From: Triplophysa rosa
Taxonomy: Eukaryota > Chordata > Actinopteri > Cypriniformes > Nemacheilidae
Reading direction: 5' to 3'
Length of the DNA: 64,000 bases
Assembly (NCBI RefSeq): GCF_024868665.1
Contig: NC_079912.1
Coordinates: 14,262,948 to 14,326,947, forward strand
A program made the translations under genes and the position numbers. Below, piece by piece: positions 12,070 to 22,561 of this stretch; within the stretch, counting starts at the first letter, position 1, and every line of letters begins with the position of its first letter. The notes beneath the pieces are model-generated. The model was not told where the DNA came from. It saw only the letters and a list, made by a program, of their open reading frames with translations, and made no database searches.

Positions 12070-12520
12070 GATTAAATGTAAATGTAAAGTTTATTCATCA
12101 TTGAGTAAGAGAGTAAAACGCTTTCTTTCATTTTTTGAACTACAAACAATATTTCTACCAACTTTCAAATAAAAATGCATTTATTTCCAGAAAATGAAAA
12201 CTGGAGAAACAGGTGAAAATAACAGAAAACATGCTCTGTATTTTTTCAGACCTCAAATAATGCAAAGAAAACAAGTTTATATTCACTTTTAAGCAATAAA
12301 ATAATAATAAAAAATATTTGTACATGTATTTAGGAAAAGTTCAATATTTTTATGTGATAACATGGATTGTTATCACAGTCATGCTGTCAGTATTTCACAT
12401 TGCTGTTGCATGACTTTATGTCACTCCTGAGGTTTGGTTTTGTTGAGATTCAACAGACACTGGACTGGAATGAACAAAATACATCTAACTGATAAAATGA
12501 ACATTTGGAATGGCCTCTTA
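12070..12520 (-). pseudogene. Tc1/mariner transposase 3'-end relic, copy 2
   Basis: Reverse-oriented relative of 9340-9800. Diagnostic blocks are cagacctcaaataatgcaaa, gaaaacaagtttatattcac, cagtatttcacattgctgtt and gcatgactttatgtcactcc, which match the antisense of a Tc1-type transposase C-terminus and its 3' flank as recalled from fish genomes. No open reading frame survives. The block gagattcaacagacactgg at its right side helps define the empty site for the 30197 insertion. Confidence 0.7.
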
Positions 12521-12930
12521 ATTTGTTCTCAATACGTCTGTACTATATTCAAATGTATGTCCTAAGTTTAGACATTGTGTACTGTTTATACAGTACTATA
12601 CAGAGCTTGTAGTGGAAAATGCTATTTATTTACCCAAGTAAATAGATAGATACATTACACATCTAATGCACATTGCTCCTCATTTCATTGCAGGAGTGCT
12701 CAAAAGCTTTGTGTAAGCAAGAAAATAATAAAACATCCAACGTATCCCAAGTGACCAAAATCACTTATATGCCTTACACTTGCTGAAACGTCCAAAGCGC
12801 ATTTAAATGCACATTTAACTCAACACTCAAACAGAGATCAAACGGGACACATTGCTGTACAATTTCCTCTGTGGTTATATTTTTCCATAAACTTGACCTC
12901 ACAGGTAAGTAATTTTGTTTGTTCTTGAAT

Positions 12931-13063
12931 GTTCCTGTGGCTCAAATGGTACAGCATTGCATTAGAAGCATGGGTTTGATTCCCAGGGAACACACTGATA
13001 AAACGTATACACTGTAAGTCACTTTGGATAAAAGCATGTGCATAAATATAAATGTAATGTAAA
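12931..13063 (+). mobile_element. tRNA-derived SINE
   Basis: The head resembles a tRNA gene with an A-box-like tggctcaaatgg and a B-box-like gggtttgattcc, followed by the family tail cactgtaagtcactttggat, aaaagcatgtgcataaat and a short aatgtaatgtaa tail. This is the usual structure of a Pol III-transcribed fish SINE mobilised by a partner LINE sharing the tail. It is mutated at the box sequences and is not a functional tRNA gene. Confidence 0.8.
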
Positions 13064-14172
13064 GGTCTAACCCAGGGCTGTATAAATTCCCAGATCACCT
13101 ACATCTACTTTGAATTCTCATCTTCATCCTATGGGAATACTGAACTCACGGATTGTAAATAAGACTGAAAACCAATGCCAAATGTCTCTCATTTTGAAGG
13201 AATCAGGTCTGAGTACACAGAAGCCTCAGTACACCAATTTTGTCATTTGTATTCTGGAATATAATCATCTTTTCCAGAGAGACTTTCCTGACTTGCTGAT
13301 CACTTTGTGGTGAGAGTTGGCTGCAAATATAAATGAACTATTCTCAGATCTTTCAGCAACGCAGCTCTTTAGCAAACCTAAACATTCTTGAACAAAAAAT
13401 ATGACTGAAAGAAACGTAGACAAAAATCACTTCATGGCCCGTTACCATGGCAACCGAAAGCCCTCAACAACGTCAGAATGCATGGAGAGACGAGCGCTTT
13501 AGACTGCAGAAGGGCACTTCTGATGCCATAGAGAAATAATAAAGTGGTTACTGTAATGAACTCCAGAGGCAAGGTTGTACCAAGAGAAAAAAGCCCATCA
13601 GTGCTTAATACATAACCAAGCATTTGCCATTGAACAAAATCTCTCCTTTTTCAACATGCGTGCACCAAGCGCAATCCAAAAGGCTAAATGCCCCCTAAAT
13701 GGGGATATTAAAACTTGGCGGAACAATATTGTGTAGCCACGCCCAATTAATCTCCACTTTGTTTCAGTTGGACCAATTTCATGCTCCTCTGATCAGACAA
13801 AACACTCGCAGACCTGCCCGTTTACCAGCCGCTGAGAACCCCAACCAGGCACTGGTGATTAGAGAGACTGCCTGTTCATGAGTGGGTTTTTCCTTCTGAA
13901 TCGAGCTGTGCGCCATATGTTTGTGAACAACTGGAGCCAGCGGCGCCGGCAGACGGCGGAGGCGTAACCTGAAGGTTATTAGGCCGGAGCAGATTCCAAA
14001 AGAAGATTTGGGAATGCACAATCACTAGGATAAGGGCGCTTTGGTGACTATTGGACCTATAGGGGTTTATTTTTATCAAAATTGAAAGATTTGTATCTTT
14101 TTTATGCGGGTCGAATTACCTTTGGAAAGTTTATTGTCGGTTTATTTTTAAATGCTTTTTAAACATTAACAA
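13064..14172. other. Unassigned
   Basis: No supported gene. A GC-rich island at about 13930-13990 (cagcggcgccggcagacggc) is notable in AT-rich surroundings, without a credible exon. Confidence 0.4.
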
Positions 14173-14497
14173 ATGCAGGGTTGTTTTAACCCATGGTTGG
14201 GTATAATTTGGACAAACTTAACTATTGGGTTAAATTCACAAAATGTTGATATTTGACCCAACCATGGGTTGAAATGAATCATCACTGGGTAAGTTAAAAC
14301 TAGCGTTTAGGTTAAATTAACCCAGAACATTTTTATATTTGACCCAACCATGGGTTAAAACAACCAAGGATTTTGGGTTGGATCAACCCAGCAGGTTAAA
14401 GTACAACCCAACGGTTGGGTTCGCCCCTTTTTTCACACAATGCATTAACCCAGCATTGTTTACGACATATTTCACACAACCATGGGTTGAAACCCTA
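14173..14497. mobile_element. aacccaaccatgggtt-rich MITE
   Basis: At least eight occurrences, in both orientations, of tgggttaa / ttaaccca and ccaaccatgggttg. The left end tgcagggttgttttaaccca and the right end ccatgggttgaaaccctata are inverted. A common fish foldback-like MITE, with no coding capacity. Confidence 0.65.
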
Positions 14498-14706
14498 TAA
14501 GTCTAGATGTTATTGTTTTATCATAATATATATAACTCTTTACTTGGTTATCAAGGGGACAACTGTGAACATTTGCTTTTATCGTCTCCAATTATACAAA
14601 AGTCTTAAAATCCCATTCAATTGTATTTACATCTTACAAATAAAGGCACAACAAAAGACCATTATCGCAATGGTTGTTGACCATTTCTTTTTATCGTTTT
14701 ATAGTC

Positions 14707-14847
14707 TAAAAAACCCTTTTCCACTATAAAAAAACATTTTGTGCACCAGATTCTTTAAGGAACTTCAAGGGTTAAGATTCTTAAAGGTTCTTTAAGTAAA
14801 CACACAGCCGGAAATGGTTCTTCTACAGCATCATGTAGCACCTTCAT
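14707..14847. mobile_element. Decayed MITE, aggttctt family
   Basis: Repeats of ggttctttaa, aaatggttcttc and tctttaaggaac resemble the better copy at 22951-23157. Ends are unclear. Confidence 0.4.
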
Positions 14848-15991
14848 GAAAATGAAATGACAACATTAAGACAAATTGTCAACATACTGTACAGACACAA
14901 ATTGTATAATATAACTTGTCGTCTCAGAACAATTAAGAGAAAAGGCCAATTCTCCTGCAATGTGTGTACTGTATATGCGCAGTCAAACATTGTTAGTAGA
15001 CAAATAAAATAAACTAGCGAGAATGTGAAAAGTGTCTCTACAAAACAGCTTTGGAGGAAATCAGGAAAGCAAAGGTCATGAAGTAGTCTATCCTTCCTGT
15101 CTGCAATGATGTCTTTGCAAATCGGTGTTTTCCGGGCTGGCACAGTGAAGGGCTATTATAAGGACATCTGAATGGGAACATTAGCTCACAGATACAGCAA
15201 TTAGCTTGATGATAGCGGACATAAAAGCCGCCGAGCGGAAACCGGCTTCGCGATGCTCTGTACTGGCAACCTGTCTTGCTTTTGTCATGTAGTTGCCATG
15301 GTAATGTTGTGATATCCATTCCCTAGTTTGTTTACCTCAAGTCCTTACATCCAATTATTTTACTCATCAGAATGTGACATTCCAAGTTATTCGGAGAAAT
15401 GCCGCGTGTCAGCGGGCGACTTCAATTAATCCCGTGCTCAGGAATGGCTTTTCGCTCCGGTATTCTCTCTTCCTAATTAATTGGTGGCGGAACGACTTTG
15501 TAAAAAATGGCAACGTGGCACAGCGACGGTGAATTGTCATTCTGGAGCGCACCTGAAGAGGGAGGTTAAAGCAGTGTCTGATGGGAAGGGGTTTTGCCGT
15601 GTACGCTGGGGCATAATTGGAGAAGAAAACTGCTGATATAAGCTTTTGTTTACCCACTTCGACTGCAGAAGCTAAATGTGGAGCTGTGGAATATGAAATA
15701 TGAATCTTCTGTTAATAGCGCTATCATGGGACCTGTCCTCCTGTACGTAAATTCACAATATTTTAGGGTCAATACAAGTTTAGCTGTATAGACAGCATTT
15801 GTGGAATAACTTTGGTTACAAAACCAACAAAGATGCAGTTACAGTAACACTCACTACTCCTGTATGTGACGCTTATACAGTTCAATATTCAATAAAATCC
15901 TTATGTAAGCATTTCTATTAAACTTGTCTCATGCCAACATGTATTCAACTGAAAGATGTTAAATCAAATGAGTATTTGTGAGTTTTTGTCT
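14848..15991. other. Unassigned
   Basis: Overlapping minus-strand open frames at 14844-15319 and 15409-15657 show no domain. Local GC and CpG are raised at 15220-15560. It could hold conserved non-coding DNA, which cannot be judged from one genome. Confidence 0.35.
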
Positions 15992-16888
15992 GGGTTGCCA
16001 GATCTGCGTGATAAAACTAGCCTAATTGCCAATTAAAGTGGCCCAAAACTAGCCTGATGACCCCATCCCTAATACCAAAACTCAAAAAATATCACTAATA
16101 TACATAAAATAAATATTTTACATGCATTACACACCATTTCTTCTTCAGTATCACTTTATATATGATAAACACAGTCTGTTTTCATCAATGGACCTTTTTT
16201 CACGTTTCGGGGTTTCTCAGCAGCGGAAGTCGTCATAGTTGGGTAAACTTCTATAGAGGTGAATGGGAGACTACCACAAATATTTTTTTTGCATTCTCAT
16301 TTGCTCAAACAGAAACAGAAAAACTCAACGATAGTGTTTTCACTACTTTCAACAAAATGAAAAAAATAGAGAGAGTCCCATAACGGCAGTCAAAAGAGAG
16401 AATGATGTCAAATTTACCGTGACCTCCATAGACGCTGTTTAAGAAACACCTTTGCATTAGCGTAAACAATTTTTTTGTAATTTGATGCAAAGGTAATATA
16501 CTAGTATAGTGTTATAAAAGTACATACGTTTAAATGAAAATATAAAAAACTTTGGAGGATTTATGATGCTGATGACCATTGAACGCATCATCACAGGCTT
16601 AACTTTACCTTACCTGTAAAAAGGCAAAGAAAATGTCCACTTTTAACCCATGGAATAGAAAACAACCCGCGGCAGCAGTTTAAAGGCGGGGTGTCCGATT
16701 TGTCTTAGCCGTTGTTGATGTTCAAATCACCAAAACAAAGACACCCCTACCCCCATTACTGCTGATTGGCTACAAGGTTGTTTTGGTACTCGGCCCGACT
16801 CAGTTGTCTAAAGCGTAATTCGGAAATCGGTTACCCCGCCTTTAAAAGTAGCCCAATTCCGTGGGAAAACCGCAGAATTGGCAACCCT
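15992..16888. mobile_element. Composite element with gggttgcca ends
   Basis: The left end gggttgccagatctgcg and right end cgcagaattggcaaccc form an inverted repeat; both are followed inward by related gcccaaaactagcc / agtagcccaattcc sequence. The interior is enlarged by other repeats, including a second inverted-repeat unit at 16679-16845 and a block at about 16185-16460 (acctccatagacgctg, gaatgggagactacc) familiar from other fish elements. No coding capacity. Confidence 0.55.
16679..16845. mobile_element. MITE with ttaaaggcggggt ends, nested
   Basis: The left end ttaaaggcggggtgtccgat pairs with the right end atcggttaccccgcctttaa. TTAA stands at both outer edges. It lies inside the gggttgcca element, so it inserted later or forms part of it. 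Confidence 0.65.
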
Positions 16889-17599
16889 AGATTTTGTGAA
16901 TACAGAACCTTCTTTAATAAGTCTAATTTGCATATAAAGGTGGCTTGTTTTCACTGAAAAGAAATACAATGATGATTTTAATACTAATAATATACAAATT
17001 TTAGCATTTTTGCATATTCAATGCCTGTTGAAATCCTGTATGCCTTTATTGTAACCATTCTGGTTGAATCACTAAAGGATGAATCAAAATCATTTTCTGC
17101 ACATTACAAACATGAGATCAGTGTTGGGTAAGTTACTCTGAAAAGTAATTAATTACTAGTTACTAGTTACATATTAAATAGTGTAATTAGATTACTGTAC
17201 AAATTACTCTCTCCGAAAAGTATTTAATTACTTATTACTTTCTATATCCTACATCAACCTCGATTAGAATTGATTCAAGGATAGACATGAAACAGCTTAT
17301 TTAATTCATTCAAATAAATAATAAATAACTACATAAATGATTCTTATTAACTGACCAAAGTATTACAAATGTGAGAAGGATACATTAAAACCAAGTACAC
17401 TGAAAAAAATGAACGTATGGGTCTTTGAAATTACAAAAATGAATCACGTATAAGCAACACAATTCATTTATATTCCTTGTGTGAATGTGATTTAATCAAT
17501 TAGTTTTAAATTTATTTGTTTGAATGTTGAATGCAGACATTTTTCTCACGTTGATTGAAAGTGATTAAATTGAAAATTGAACTTAATATAATTGAGTTT

Positions 17600-17707
17600 G
17601 CATGCACAACTGGCAGAAGGTGGCGGTAATGCGTCAATGAGAAGAACGTAAACTGTCATAAAAGAATAAATGACGTCGACTGCGTTAACCGCCAATTTGC
17701 GCCAAAA
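17600..17707 (+). promoter_or_regulatory. Putative promoter/leader of the element-borne gene
   Basis: A CpG-rich stretch just before the first ATG includes a CRE-like tgacgtcgac (17671-17680), ggcggtaatgcgtcaatg and gccaatttgcgcc. No TATA box at a convincing distance. The role is inferred from position only. Confidence 0.35.
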
Positions 17708-19239
17708 ATGGAGAACAGATTCAACAGCAGCCAGCAGGTCGCCTCAGACTTGCACCTAATTACTGAAAGGTAAGTTTATCAATTTGATTTGTATTTGTTT
17801 TCAAGTGGGTGATATCTTCACTAGATTAACGTTTTTTTTACAGTGTGTAAGGTTAGAATCATCGATTTTTCGAATTTGTTTATTTAAAAAAATGTTGGTC
17901 TACTCGAGAACAGTCAGGTTCATAAAAAATAAAGGGGTATTTTTTAAACGAATATTGAAAGTATATATTTTTCAATATGTATATAGTATATTTTCTTCAC
18001 AGTACATTGAAATTTTGCTGACATTGTGGCGGTAAAGTTAATTGGAGATGTAGAAATGGTGCACGCCTCAGTAAACGCAAGTTTGCAAGTCGATTATGGT
18101 ATCGTTAACGTTATAATATAAAGTAATTATTTGTGTGCTTGTGTATCGTGAAGCAAATTACACCATGGCAAAATAACTATTAGCATGTCCGTGCTTTATT
18201 CGCATGACCCTGTAACGTTACTTAAACGGGCACCGAGCGAGCATTTAAGTTACAATCCATTCCTGTTTGAAAGTTCAGCTTAAAGCACGCAAGTACGAAT
18301 ATGTTTTTTTCATGTTTAGCCGTTGTGTTCGAGTTGAAAACGATCAGCTTTGTGTAAAATGTGGTCGTCAATGTCACCTAGCCGCCTTTTTCGCTAACTT
18401 GCACACAACAAACTACACTATTGCGTGGGGTTGCGAGTCAAGAGCAGCTAGTAATTTTAAACTAGTCCTTGTGACCAACATTGAGCTGTATGACAGACAA
18501 TACTGAAAATGCTCGTTTAATAACGTTAGTTGTTTTGTGTTTTTGTGGTCTTAATTATTGAAGGTTGTGCTTGGAGTTCACCTAACTGATTCTTAATATT
18601 TTGTTTTGTAGGTTTATCATATGAGATACACACTCAAAAGCTTTATATTGGTAAGTCATTTGAATTACTTTCATATTGCTGTTAGGCCCAAACTTTACAT
18701 CTTTGTTTTTGTGACTAATACAGGGGCTTCATTCTAGCACTTGAATTACTCAAAAATATTGTAGTAGTTTTATTGTAGTAAAATTTAGTAACATTATTGT
18801 CGACGGATTGTCTTGGTATAGTTTTAATGCAATTTTTTTTACTAAACTAAACCTTTAACAGTTTTTTCCTAAAATGTATTTTTTTACTTAACATTAACTC
18901 AATTTTTACTCACATTTGTCTGTGTTGTACAGGACATGGATGAAGTCAGTGTCTTGAAAGCAATTAAAGACACCACTATTGGAGTTTGTTCTAAAACATG
19001 CTGCTTGCTACGAGCTAGAGGATGTTGGTGTTGTCCTTGAAGGCATCAAGGTGTTGCAATACCTTGACAATGTGTCATTAGCTGTTGGTATGCTGTTTGG
19101 GCTGATGTATGCCTTAAACCTCAGCTATCCTGCTGACCTCCGCTATACCTTTGAGGTAATCCAAAAAATGTTCATGGAACTGGATGGAGATAAACTTTCA
19201 AATAAAGTACTGACTTTAAAGAACAGGCTATTTCAGTGA
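17708..19239 (+). pseudogene. Element-borne three-exon gene, SAMD3-like C-terminal module, frameshifted
   Basis: Exon 1 would run from ATG 17708 to 17769 (peptide start MENRFNSSQQVAS) with donor gtaagt. Exon 2 is 18612-18650 with acceptor ttttgtag and donor gtaagt. Exon 3 starts at 18933 after gttgtacag and ends at the stop 19237-19239. Exon 3 reads DMDEVSVLKAIKDTT, then must shift by one base near the aaaa at about 18990 to continue as YELEDVGVVLEGIKVL, GMLFGLMYALNLSYP and KVLTLKNRLFQ. That ending matches, from memory, the C-terminal module of multicopy fish proteins often labelled SAMD3-like; their function is unknown. Joining exon 1 to exon 2 as drawn meets a stop at 18622-18624, so translation may instead start at ATG 18621, which enters exon 3 in phase. 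One frameshift makes this copy probably dead. Confidence 0.6.
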
Positions 19240-19429
19240 ATGGGTCAGAGGCTGAAAAAAAACATGAAGATTGTTCTGTTATCTTGAACTGTTTCATCTT
19301 TGACTCTTTTTTTGTGTGTGTGTGTGTTTTAGTGACTTAGTATTTCTCTTGAAGGAATATGCATTGTTTTCATTTTGCCATTTACATGTGACTATTGTGG
19401 TAACACAATTGACTATTTCTGTTGTCCTG

Positions 19430-19840
19430 TGACAGTTACTATTAGATTTATTAATGCCTGTTCTTAACATTTGAGATGAATTTGACTGTTGTCTGTATTC
19501 TAATGGGACAACTGTACTACATTTATTAATGCCTGTTGTTCTTAATCCACATTTGTAGATCAATTTGACTCTGTTGTTTATATTCTATTGTGACACGCAG
19601 TAATGGTTTTTAGTGATTTGTATTTGCAGTATGTTTTTTGAGATTCATTCGACTGTTGCGTTTACTATTGTTGAAACTGTACTAGATTTATAAATGCCTG
19701 TTGTTGTTGTTCTTCTTCATCATCCATATTTGACATGCATTCGACTGTGTTGCATATTGTAATGTGAAAACTGTTTCCACATTTGAGATCAATTTGACTC
19801 TGTTGTTTGTATTCTATTGTGACAGCAGTTATGGTTTTTG
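19430..19840 (+). repeat. Degenerate tandem repeats in the gene-bearing element
   Basis: Three to four imperfect units of roughly 120 bp share the order actgtactagatttataaat, gcctgttgttgttcttaa-like, acatttgagatcaatttgac, and ctgttgtttatattctattg. They lie downstream of the stop codon inside the 3-kb element, as subterminal repeats or an expanded 3' UTR might. Confidence 0.6.
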
Positions 19841-19857
19841 TTGATAATTTTGTGTAT

Positions 19858-19895
19858 GTATATATATATATATATATATATACTGTATATATATA
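19858..19895. repeat. TA microsatellite
   Basis: A run of (ta)n interrupted once by ctg, inside the 3-kb element. Confidence 0.85.
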
Positions 19896-20792
19896 ATTCT
19901 TTTACAATGCTGTACTGATAGATACTGTGCTGTATACTGATACTCAATTTACAGTGTTTGTTAAAAACTGAAGTTTTACAATTCAATACAACCTGACTAT
20001 CTGCCTTTTTTGTCAGTCCCTATGTATTTTAATGATTTTTGTATTCACACATTTACACAGAGTAACAATACATTTGGATAAAGTTTACTTAAAGCAATAA
20101 GAAATTGTGTGAGAGTTACTTAATATAACATATTAGCATTCAGAAATTCAGTTGGAATTACAAATGAAAATCTGGTACCTATGACTTGATGAAGATACTT
20201 CAACATTACACAATTAATTTTTTTACATTAATGAGAAATAACACTTTCAATCAACATGATTGTTTTAACTAGTGTAATATAAATTAAATGTGTTGGTCTG
20301 ACACACAAAAATTAATTAAGGAAAATTAAGTTGGTTCAACACAATCTGATCATGTGGGACCGATGTACACATTAAAATTAAGTAAATCCAATAGATTATT
20401 TTTTTCAGTGTACATTTTAAAGACTTATAATTTGGATGTCATTTTCACTATTGAATATATTACACAGTATTTAGTTCAATTACATCAGAAGTAACTGTAA
20501 TTAAATTACCGAAAAATAAGAGTAAATTAAAAGTAATTAAATTAAAGTAACTAATTACTTCGTAACTACTGTAGTTACACCCAACACTGCATGGATAAAA
20601 CTTAAAAATTAATTGGTATAGAATCCAGAATATTACTTGAATGAGCTTTAAATAAACCGAATAAAAGATTCTGTAAGCTACTGTATCTGTATAAAAAAGA
20701 TCTTCATATTTCAGCCTGATCCAACACAAATGTGTTACTATTTTTCGAGGTGGCTAATTTGAATGAATTTGTACAATGTCAAGTGTGCAACT

Positions 20793-21159
20793 ATCCGCTT
20801 GTCGTGACGTAAGGTCCAAGCCTCCACTCATTTCAAGTGAGGTGACTATATTTAAACAGCCGTTTATGAGCACTTTATTCATATTATACATTTACGCAAA
20901 ACTTTTATAAACTCACCGTGTACACTACAGTCTCACGGCATCTCTGAAATCAGTACTTTAATAAAGTGTAAAAATGAACCGCTGTCTGGACATCTGGGAT
21001 TTTGTTATAGAGATAAAGTTTAGGATCGTGTTTGTTTTTATAGTTTTACAGCAAACCATCAGTGTATATCAGCTTTTTTGTTTTGCATATGGCATCAGCA
21101 TAAATGGTATATGACCTTCCATATATGGTGGTGCGTGACGTCAGGCTTAACAAGCGGAT
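20793..21159. mobile_element. Possible MITE with atccgcttgt ends
   Basis: Ten-base inverted ends atccgcttgt and acaagcggat, each followed inward by a gtgacgtaagg / gtgacgtcagg-like motif, enclose 367 bp with no ORF. No target duplication is clear. Confidence 0.45.
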
Positions 21160-21917
21160 TAGATAAAAGAAATAATGAAGCACCACACCTAAACCATCGC
21201 TGAGGTGAAAGCAGATGGTACTAGAACGTAAAAATAAGACTGTATGAATTCATAAGGCACAGCCACCTTGTAAACAGTTACAAATTGCCATTTTTCACCC
21301 ATTTAACACTAGCAATGAGTTCCAATTCAGAGCATTTCTCAGCAGTGGAAATTCGGCTGTCAACATGCATGCACAAAACATGAAGTTACATTCATTCATT
21401 AAAATGCCTTAGTCCTGTTGTTAGGTAAACTTCTTTAAATATGACAATAAAAGCGATAAGACTAAAAACATGCTTACGTGAAATCACTATTGCTGGATTC
21501 CTGATACAAGCGAGCTCATGGAAAACAGGCCAAATTCCCAAAGCTCATTAATTGAGTTCCAGGTTTCATTGTGTTGTTTGTTAAGAGCAGAACTTTTGAA
21601 TGAAATGAGACGGGCTAGTGTGCAACAGCAGGACGTATGCTGGGACTTTTGGTGCAGTGGTCTTTGAGCTCTGAGAGCCAGCTGGGTTTTCTGAAGTGAA
21701 GGTTTGATTTTAACAAGGACTGTTAGAGACCTCGGGTACAGGCTTAGGTCCCTCTCGGCCTGGCAGCAGGAATCCTGAATTGTGCATTTTAAACAATGGA
21801 TGCAGATGGATGTTTTGCATATTATAGCCCGTCAAAGTTATAAAAAACAAGTTTCACAGCAGGTGTTGCACAACAGGAGAATTTGCATCAGTCATTTTCC
21901 AAAGTTAGAGACGTTGA
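21160..21917. other. No feature seen
   Basis: Unassigned sequence upstream of the hAT relic. It may include the eroded 5' part of that element, but no terminal inverted repeat was found. Confidence 0.4.
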
Positions 21918-22561
21918 CGCTGTGAGCGTGAATGGTTCGACAGATACGCATTTATTCTTCCTGCTTCGACGTGTACGAGGCCGGTTTGTCTCATTTGCTC
22001 GGAGTCTGCTGCAGTTGTCAAAAGTGGAAACCTCAAACGGCATTATGAAACTAACGTTAGACATAGACACTTTGAAGAAACTTACCCGCAGCAGTCCGAA
22101 GTAAGGGGACGGAAAATAAATTACCTCAAAGCCAAGTATGAGCGATCTACACGGGTCCTTCCTCACTCACTAATGGCTGGAATACACTGCAAGACTTTTA
22201 AAATCTAAAAAATATTTTTTTTAAACTAGACCTCATACACTTGCAGACTTTTTCAAAGTTTCAGATAGAAACACACTAACTGATCAAATCTGCTGACTTG
22301 CACAGACTTTCTGCAAAGTCTTTTATGAAATAAAAGTGTATTTTATACAGTGGATCTTAAAACAAAACAGGCCCTTTTACTGATGGGGAAATAGTAAAAG
22401 AGTGCACGGGGGCTGCGTGTGAAACACTTTTAGATGGAAAAGAAAGACATGAACTAAAAGAAAAAAAGAAACAAACCTCCCTTTCAACTGCACCAGCCAC
22501 AAGAAGAGCTGAAAGGTCATCAGAGGATGATCAGTCACAACTTGATGATGCTATTTGTTAA
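21918..22561 (+). pseudogene. BED-finger hAT transposase relic, N-terminal part
   Basis: The frame starting after a stop at 21915 reads EWFDRYAFILPAS, then RPVCLICSESAAVVKS, GNLKRHYETN and SEVRGRKINYLKAKYER, ending HSLM at about 22175. The C-x2-C followed by spaced histidines is a BED-type zinc finger. The order matches the N-terminus of hAT transposases related to the domesticated ZBED5, SCAND3 and GTF2IRD2 proteins. Homology resumes at 22373 with PFTDGEIVKECTGAA and later ATRRAERSSEDDQSQLD, stopping at 22559-22561. The two parts are in different frames and separated by a MITE. The catalytic DDE core and dimerisation region are absent, so this is a dead fragment. Confidence 0.8.
22174..22352 (+). 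mobile_element. MITE, ggctggaatacact family, copy 1
   Basis: Starts ggctggaatacactgcaaga and includes aacacactaactgatcaaat and cacagactttctgcaaagtc. The right side aagtgtattttatac roughly inverts the start. It matches the reverse complement of 59470-59649. It lies between two homologous parts of the hAT relic and therefore inserted into it. Confidence 0.7.

Larger units (their letters stand above)
17398..20410 (+). mobile_element. 3.0-kb TA-flanked inverted-repeat element carrying a spliced gene
   Basis: The element begins cactgaaaaaaat and ends atttttttcagtg, a 12-13 bp inverted repeat, and is bounded by TA at 17396-17397 and 20411-20412. The intact MITE at 7425 shows the uninterrupted target: gatacattaatgcatgcatt there corresponds to gatacattaaaaccaagta joined directly to cattttaaag here. 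Inside are a CpG-rich promoter-like leader, three likely exons (17708-19239), degenerate tandem repeats, and a TA microsatellite (19858-19895). No transposase is visible, so movement would need a partner in trans. The TA target is compatible with Tc1/mariner-like or other TA-targeting enzymes; the CACTG start recalls CACTA elements, but those duplicate 3 bp. The superfamily is therefore left open. Confidence 0.75.
17119..20589. mobile_element. hAT-type MITE, cagtgttggg family, copy 2, split
   Basis: The left part (17119-17397) starts cagtgttgggtaagttac and the right part (20411-20589) ends tagttacacccaacactg. Together they total about 458 bp and align, reversed, with the intact 474-bp copy at 7425. 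The 3.0-kb element 17398-20410 sits between them. Flanks catgagat / catggata are a possible degenerate target duplication. Confidence 0.8.

Noticed and set aside
12931..13063. Possible tRNA gene
   Set aside because: A and B boxes are mutated, no cloverleaf can be drawn with confidence, and the tail is that of a SINE.
14173..14497. CRISPR-like array of ccaaccatgggttg repeats
   Set aside because: Spacing is irregular, repeats occur in both orientations, and the context is vertebrate; it is a foldback-type MITE.
17398..20410. CACTA (EnSpm) element, because the ends start CACTG
   Set aside because: CACTA elements duplicate 3 bp; here the shared flank is TA and no CACTA transposase is present.
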